From Campylobacter anatolicus (lineage in GTDB: Bacteria; Campylobacterota; Campylobacteria; Campylobacterales; Campylobacteraceae), in the NCBI RefSeq assembly GCF_018145655.1, contig NZ_JAGSSY010000003.1:1-64000 (forward strand): 64,000 nt of DNA, given 5' to 3'. Shown one piece after another: positions 59,341 through 64,000 of this stretch (its first letter is position 1; the number at the start of each line of letters is the position of its first letter). Position numbers and translations under genes: made by a program. The notes beneath the pieces were generated by a model that did no database searches, was not told the origin of the DNA, and worked only from the letters and a program-made list of their open reading frames with translations.

Positions 59341-60877
59341 CTTTACATATTTAAACTCAAATGATAACTTTGTATTTTTTCTAAATTTTTATGCACAAAA
59401 GAGTGGACTAGAGTATACCATTGTGCGTGAAAATAGGCAGATAATACTAAGTGTAAGTGGCGATGAAGATGAGCTTTTAGCCTTTGCAGACACACTTGCA
59501 GTAGCCGTCCCACACTCTGTGTTTTTATCAATTTCAAATGTAGTTGCGAGTGATGAAATAGTGCAAAAAGGCGAATATGAATTTAAAAATAGCCTTGCAA
59601 ATATAACTCCAAGAGTGATAAATGCCTTTAAAAATGGTAAGCTAATCCCTTGTGAAAATAGCGTATTTAGCGATATTTGCGTGTTTGTAAACGATGAGTT
59701 TATAAATGTAAATGAGAGTAATTTTTATGAGCTTTTAAGTTTTGCCATTTTAAATTTAGAGCAAAATAGAGTGATTAAACTAAAAGATAATGTGGGTGAG
59801 TTTGAGTTATTAAATTTCAGTGAGTTAAGTTACGATTTTACCGCTGTAATACCAACAAATTTAAAGAATCTACCCAAAATTTTTATAGCCGATGAAAACA
59901 TTCAAGTCGCACTTGCAAGCTATGAAAAACCGGCCGTCAGACTGAAAACTAATGCGATTTATAGACAAAACCACAAAGATGCACCGCACTTTTTTGATGT
60001 AGTGACAGCTCGTGAAATATTTACTTACGCACTTTGCGAAAAAATCTATCAAAATGGTATTAATTTTATCGCTTTAAAGACACAAGTACCGCTTTTTAAG
60101 ACAGTTGTTTTAGAAAGCGGCTATCTAGTACAAAACGCACAAATGTTTTACAAAGATAGTGTATATAAGTTGATAAATAATTCAAAAGAGCCAAACTTAA
60201 CTAGCTTTTACTTAGCACAAAAAGAACTAGAACTAGATGAAAAAGGTGGAATTTTTCGCATATTTTTATCTAAATTTAGAGATGATGAGATGAAAATTTA
60301 TCGCTCAAACGACAATTTTGATGTAATAAATTTAAATATACCACTGTCATTTCAGAAGCTTTTTAGAAGTATCGAACAAGAGCATGGTGGAGACAGACTG
60401 CTTAACAACTATTCTCAAAATTTTACTTTGCCAAATGGTGACATAGATACACCACAAAGCTTTTTCGCACTTTTTTGTATCATAGGTGTATTGCTTAATT
60501 TTGATAATGATTTTAAAAAAGCAGGTGAAAGATTGATAGAAAATGCGATGGATTTTAACGGCATAAAAGGTGTTAGAGTAGATTTTAAGATGTCTAGCAA
60601 AAGCGAGTTTGATACAATAAAACTTATAAGAAGTGTTATGAGCTTTCGTTTGGCTGGGGTTGATAATAAAATTTTAAGCTATGGCATAGTTGAGTCATTC
60701 GTTCATTTTTTAAGTGATATTTGTTATTCTTTGCAAGATAATTTTAAGCTTAAAGATGTTTTACTGAGTGGCTCACTCTTTGAGAGCAAGACGCTTGCAA
60801 ACCTTACATTAAAATACCTTAAACTTAATATGAACGTAAAATTTAGTAGCGAGTTTTCACTTGAAGAGATGTTTTAG
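59324..60877 (+). CDS. hydE: HydE, hydrogenase-associated protein with Kae1/HypF-like C terminus
   Basis: 517 aa from ATG 59324 (MTLKFSFTYLNSNDNF), 17 bases inside the end of hydD; the frame also opens earlier at 59243. This is the HydE of epsilonproteobacteria, a gene reported as needed for hydrogenase activity in Helicobacter but with no assigned reaction. It lacks HypF's acylphosphatase and zinc fingers. The last about 100 residues (KDVLLSGSLFESKTLANLTL near the end) closely parallel the C-terminal motif of the neighbouring HypF ([19 protein letters not shown]), suggesting a shared fold and an offshoot from HypF/Kae1-type carbamoyltransferases. Not the FeFe-hydrogenase HydE. Confidence 0.85.
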   Translation: MTLKFSFTYLNSNDNFVFFLNFYAQKSGLEYTIVRENRQIILSVSGDEDELLAFADTLAVAVPHSVFLSISNVVASDEIVQKGEYEFKNSLANITPRVINAFKNGKLIPCENSVFSDICVFVNDEFINVNESNFYELLSFAILNLEQNRVIKLKDNVGEFELLNFSELSYDFTAVIPTNLKNLPKIFIADENIQVALASYEKPAVRLKTNAIYRQNHKDAPHFFDVVTAREIFTYALCEKIYQNGINFIALKTQVPLFKTVVLESGYLVQNAQMFYKDSVYKLINNSKEPNLTSFYLAQKELELDEKGGIFRIFLSKFRDDEMKIYRSNDNFDVINLNIPLSFQKLFRSIEQEHGGDRLLNNYSQNFTLPNGDIDTPQSFFALFCIIGVLLNFDNDFKKAGERLIENAMDFNGIKGVRVDFKMSSKSEFDTIKLIRSVMSFRLAGVDNKILSYGIVESFVHFLSDICYSLQDNFKLKDVLLSGSLFESKTLANLTLKYLKLNMNVKFSSEFSLEEMF

Positions 60878-63188
60878 ATATGAGATTTCAGGATTAGTTC
60901 AAGGCGTTGGATTTCGCCCATTTGTCTATACTTTGGCTCTTAGATTTAACCTTTTTGGCGAAGTTTATAATGATGATGAGGGGGTTAAACTCGCTCTTTT
61001 TGGAGAGCTTGAAAATATAGAAAAATTTGAAAAGGCTTTGTTTGCCGAGTTACCAAATTTGGCTCGCATTGATGAGTTTAAAAAACGAATAAGTAATGAG
61101 AAATTTGATAAATTTAGTATCATAGTTTCAAAGTCGGCTACCAAACAAGCCCCCATCTTACCTGACTTTGCTCTGTGTAGCGACTGTGAACGTGAATTTT
61201 ATGATCCAAATGACCCACGCTATCACTATGCATTTATAAATTGTACCAACTGCGGTCCACGTTTTTCCATCATAAAGTCTTTGCCATACGACCGCAAAAA
61301 TACAACGATGGATAAATTTAATATGTGTGAGTTTTGTGGTAGCGGATATACTAATCCATTAAATCGTCGCTATCACGCTCAGCCAGTCTCGTGCCCAAAC
61401 TGCGGACCAATGCTATTTTTAAAAGATATGAATGGTGAAATTTTAAATATACAAAATGAAGCAGTAAAAATGGCAGCGGAACTGATAAATAGTGGTAATA
61501 TTTTAGCCATTAAAGGACTTGGGGGCTTTCATCTAGTTTGTAGTGCACAAGATGAGAGTGTGATAAATAGACTAAGAATACGTAAAAATCGTCTTAAGAA
61601 ACCCTTTGCTATAATGTGTAAAAACTTGCATAATGCAAAAAAATATGCCGAAATTTCAACTGCTGAGGAGCGACTGCTAACTTCAAATTTAAAACCAATC
61701 GTGATACTTAACTCACGACAAAATTCACCACTTCCACCAAACCTAGCTCCAAATTTAGATAAAATCGGTATATTTTTACCATACACTGGCATTCATCTAT
61801 TACTTTTTGAGTGGCTAGAATGCGATATAATCGCCACATCAGCAAACATATCGGGCGAACCTATAATCTATAACGATAGCGATTTGCGACAAAAACTTGA
61901 CGGTGTAGTTGATTATTATTTAGATAATGATAGAGAAATTTACTCTCCTAATGATGACAGTATTGTTTATTTGCTTGGTAGTAAGCCTGTATTTTTACGC
62001 ACAAGCCGCGGAGTAAATCCTAAATTTATACATACAAATTTTAAAAAGCAAGGCACATTTTTAGCCGTTGGAGCAGAGCTTAAAAATCAGTTTGCCATCT
62101 ATAAAAATGGTGAAGTAATGATAAGCCCGTATATAGGCGATCTTAAAAATATCGCAACGTTTGAGCGATTTGATTCACTTATAAGGATGTTTGAATGTAC
62201 TTATGAGCTAAAATTTGACGCTATAATTGCTGATTTGCACCCACATTTTTTAAATTTAAAATGGGCAAAGGATAAAATAGAACAAAATAGCCTTAAGTGG
62301 ATCAAAACCGATCATCAAAGCAGCTCATCTAAGTCGTTGTTGTCGTTTAGAAAATTGTGTCTTAATCCAAAATTTAAAAATATAAATTTAATTCAGGTTC
62401 AGCACCATTATGCACATTTACTCTCCGTAATATTTGAAAATGAGCTAGATTCAAGCAAAGAGTATCTTGGCTTTTGCTTTGATGGTACAGGATACGGAAC
62501 AGATGGCACGATATGGGGTGGAGAGGTAATGATAGTAAATAGTAAAAACTACGAGAGAATCTACTATTTTGACGAGTTTTTACTAATAGGTGGCGAGAGT
62601 AGCATAAAAAATATATGGCAGATAGCCTACTCAATTATCTTAAAATATGGCTTAAAAAGCGTTGCCACAGAGTTTTTAGCTAAATTTGATGATAAAAAAT
62701 TAATAAATTTAAAAACTATCTACGATCATGAGCTAAACTGCGTTACTACAAGCTCACTTGGGCGGATATTTGATGCATTTGGTAGCATTGTTTTAGGCAT
62801 TGATAGCGTGAGTTACGAGGGCGAAGTAGGTATGGAGCTTGAAGCACTTTATGACAAAAATATAAAGAAAAGTTACAAATTTGAAATTTTTGAGAATAAA
62901 ATTTTATTTAAAGACGCTTTTATAGGAGCTTTTAAAGATGATAAGGTAACAGCTGCGAGTGCATTTATCAACGGAATTTGTGATATTATAATTCAAATAG
63001 CAACAACGCAAAGTAGAGAAATTTTACTCTCAGGTGGCGTTTTCCAGAATAAAATTTTGGTTGAAAAAATTATAAATAAATTTAAGCAAAATAGTGTAAA
63101 ATATTACTTAAATAAAGATTTTCCCACAAACGACTCGTCAGTTGCGATTGGTCAGCTTATGTTTGTAATAAATTTAATAAAGGAGTGA
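60861..63188 (+). CDS. hypF: Carbamoyltransferase HypF
   Basis: 775 aa, makes the thiocarbamate on HypE that becomes the CN ligands of the NiFe site. Acylphosphatase domain ([11 protein letters not shown], 11-21), two zinc fingers (C106, C109, C128, C131 and C156, C159, C178, C181), a YrdC-like domain (about 200-380; [10 protein letters not shown]) and a Kae1-like domain (about 390-775) with [28 protein letters not shown] and [13 protein letters not shown] start at 60861, inside the last codons of hydE (17-base overlap). Confidence 0.95.
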   Translation: MKRCFRYEISGLVQGVGFRPFVYTLALRFNLFGEVYNDDEGVKLALFGELENIEKFEKALFAELPNLARIDEFKKRISNEKFDKFSIIVSKSATKQAPILPDFALCSDCEREFYDPNDPRYHYAFINCTNCGPRFSIIKSLPYDRKNTTMDKFNMCEFCGSGYTNPLNRRYHAQPVSCPNCGPMLFLKDMNGEILNIQNEAVKMAAELINSGNILAIKGLGGFHLVCSAQDESVINRLRIRKNRLKKPFAIMCKNLHNAKKYAEISTAEERLLTSNLKPIVILNSRQNSPLPPNLAPNLDKIGIFLPYTGIHLLLFEWLECDIIATSANISGEPIIYNDSDLRQKLDGVVDYYLDNDREIYSPNDDSIVYLLGSKPVFLRTSRGVNPKFIHTNFKKQGTFLAVGAELKNQFAIYKNGEVMISPYIGDLKNIATFERFDSLIRMFECTYELKFDAIIADLHPHFLNLKWAKDKIEQNSLKWIKTDHQSSSSKSLLSFRKLCLNPKFKNINLIQVQHHYAHLLSVIFENELDSSKEYLGFCFDGTGYGTDGTIWGGEVMIVNSKNYERIYYFDEFLLIGGESSIKNIWQIAYSIILKYGLKSVATEFLAKFDDKKLINLKTIYDHELNCVTTSSLGRIFDAFGSIVLGIDSVSYEGEVGMELEALYDKNIKKSYKFEIFENKILFKDAFIGAFKDDKVTAASAFINGICDIIIQIATTQSREILLSGGVFQNKILVEKIINKFKQNSVKYYLNKDFPTNDSSVAIGQLMFVINLIKE

Positions 63189-63190
63189 AT

Positions 63191-63604
63191 ATGGAGGATA
63201 TTATTAGATTTAGTGTATCTTTGCCAAAGCCACTATTAGACGAGCTTGATAAAAAGGTGCGAACGCAGGGCTACGCGTCAAGAAGCGAGTTTACACGTGA
63301 TCTCATTCGTGACAAGATTGTTAGCGATAGCTGGAATGACGCAATAGAGCAACTTATAGGAGTTTTAACGCTCATTTATACACATCATCAAAATAATCTA
63401 GTCAATAAAATGATGGATATAGAACACGACGCAGATATAACTATCGTCTGCACAAATCATATCCATATCGATCACCACAACTGCTTAGAGACGATAACTA
63501 TGCGTGGAGAGGCCGCAAAGATAGAGCAATTTTCGGATAAGATAGCTGGATTAAAAGGTGTAAAGTTTTCAAAGCTGACAAAAGTCGCTGTACCTGAGTT
63601 TTAA
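63191..63604 (+). CDS. nikR: Nickel-responsive regulator NikR
   Basis: 137 aa from ATG 63191 (AAAGGAG upstream). Ribbon-helix-helix DNA-binding part (1-50: [20 protein letters not shown] and [12 protein letters not shown]) and an ACT-like nickel domain. The E. coli Ni ligands H76, H87, H89 and C95 correspond here to H79, H90, H92 and C98 in [11 protein letters not shown], so nickel sensing should be intact. It is two bases after hypF, at the end of a nickel-enzyme operon, and may control hyd and nickel uptake genes. Confidence 0.95.
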   Translation: MEDIIRFSVSLPKPLLDELDKKVRTQGYASRSEFTRDLIRDKIVSDSWNDAIEQLIGVLTLIYTHHQNNLVNKMMDIEHDADITIVCTNHIHIDHHNCLETITMRGEAAKIEQFSDKIAGLKGVKFSKLTKVAVPEF

Positions 63605-63655
63605 GCAAAAATTTGATAGTATTGATTCTTAAAAATTTTAAATTTGAGAGTCAAA

Positions 63656-64000
63656 ATGCGTAATATATTATTTAAAAAATTTATCCAAAGCGAGGCTAGC
63701 GGTGGCATACTTCTCATCGCTGCCGCTATCATTGCTATGCTCTTTCAAAATGGCTTTTTGAGTAGTTTTTATAACTCATTTTTGCGTATTGATGTGGGCT
63801 TTAAATTTGGTGAGCTTTTGATACAAAAGCCACTCATTTTATGGGTCAATGACGGACTTATGTCTATCTTTTTCTTCATGCTTGGACTTGAGCTTAAACG
63901 TGAGCTTATAGAGGGAGAAATGCGAAACCCAGCTCAGATAGTCCTACCGCTAGTCGCTGCGATAGGTGGCATTATTGTCCCTGCACTTGTATTTTATCTA
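63656..64000 (+). CDS. nhaA: Na+/H+ antiporter NhaA (5' part)
   Basis: 115 codons from ATG 63656, open to the window edge. The N-terminal sequence FIQSEASGGILLIAAAIIAM, FLRIDVGFKFGELLIQKPLI and NDGLMSIFFFMLGLELKRE are standard NhaA (helix I to helix III; LELKREL loop). It exports Na+ against two protons. The start is preceded by GAGAGTC rather than a strong RBS. Cut by the window end. Confidence 0.93.
   Translation, partial: MRNILFKKFIQSEASGGILLIAAAIIAMLFQNGFLSSFYNSFLRIDVGFKFGELLIQKPLILWVNDGLMSIFFFMLGLELKRELIEGEMRNPAQIVLPLVAAIGGIIVPALVFYL

Overview
The window looks like chromosome of a hydrogen-oxidising Campylobacter. It is AT-rich, with typical epsilonproteobacterial gene order, a methyl-accepting chemotaxis protein ending in a KKKF-type tail, a very long FlgL, a sigma-54 promoter of the Campylobacter type and a HydABCDE-HypF hydrogenase locus. 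From memory, several blocks follow C. jejuni order: acnB, ankyrin protein, SDR, NhaC-type antiporter, trmA, CoA-binding protein, ilvA, truA, LptF/G permease, prepilin peptidase, uppS, coaBC, glmU, fliP; then ftsK-flgL; then htpG, crcB, plsC, SH3 protein, purQSC, ctpA, clpB. The species cannot be fixed from sequence reading alone.

Layout. 1-19634: housekeeping genes, with ribBA-like, a chemoreceptor and acnB first, then the long trmA-to-glmU block. 19763-24150: motAB and fliP, a decayed TolC-family gene and an EamA-type exporter. 24399-29931: a phosphatase, an aldehyde dehydrogenase, a three-gene unit (Met-rich MxKDx peptide, response regulator, histidine kinase) and an AEC transporter. 30397-35158: tRNA-fMet, tRNA-Gln, ftsK (apparently starting at an ATT codon) and flgL behind a sigma-54 promoter.

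35392-43339 is the accessory region. It holds an McrBC-type restriction pair whose ATPase carries an extra EVE/PUA-like insert, a HEPN-motif Abi-like gene directly behind a decayed relaxase, a compact three-gene toxin-antitoxin unit bounded by short inverted repeats, an orphan EexN entry-exclusion lipoprotein and at least two frameshifted genes. The likeliest reading is the eroded remains of a conjugative element that has kept its defence and addiction cargo.

43758-53812 returns to core genes and ends in clpB, which has a clear CIRCE operator and a sigma-70 promoter. 54050-55033 is a wrecked tetrathionate-reductase-type ttrB-ttrA locus in which iron-sulfur cysteines have been lost; a G10 tract sits just before ttrA. 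55222-63604 is one tightly packed nickel-hydrogenase operon (hydABCDE, hypF, nikR) with a palindrome upstream that could be an operator. nhaA runs off the right edge.
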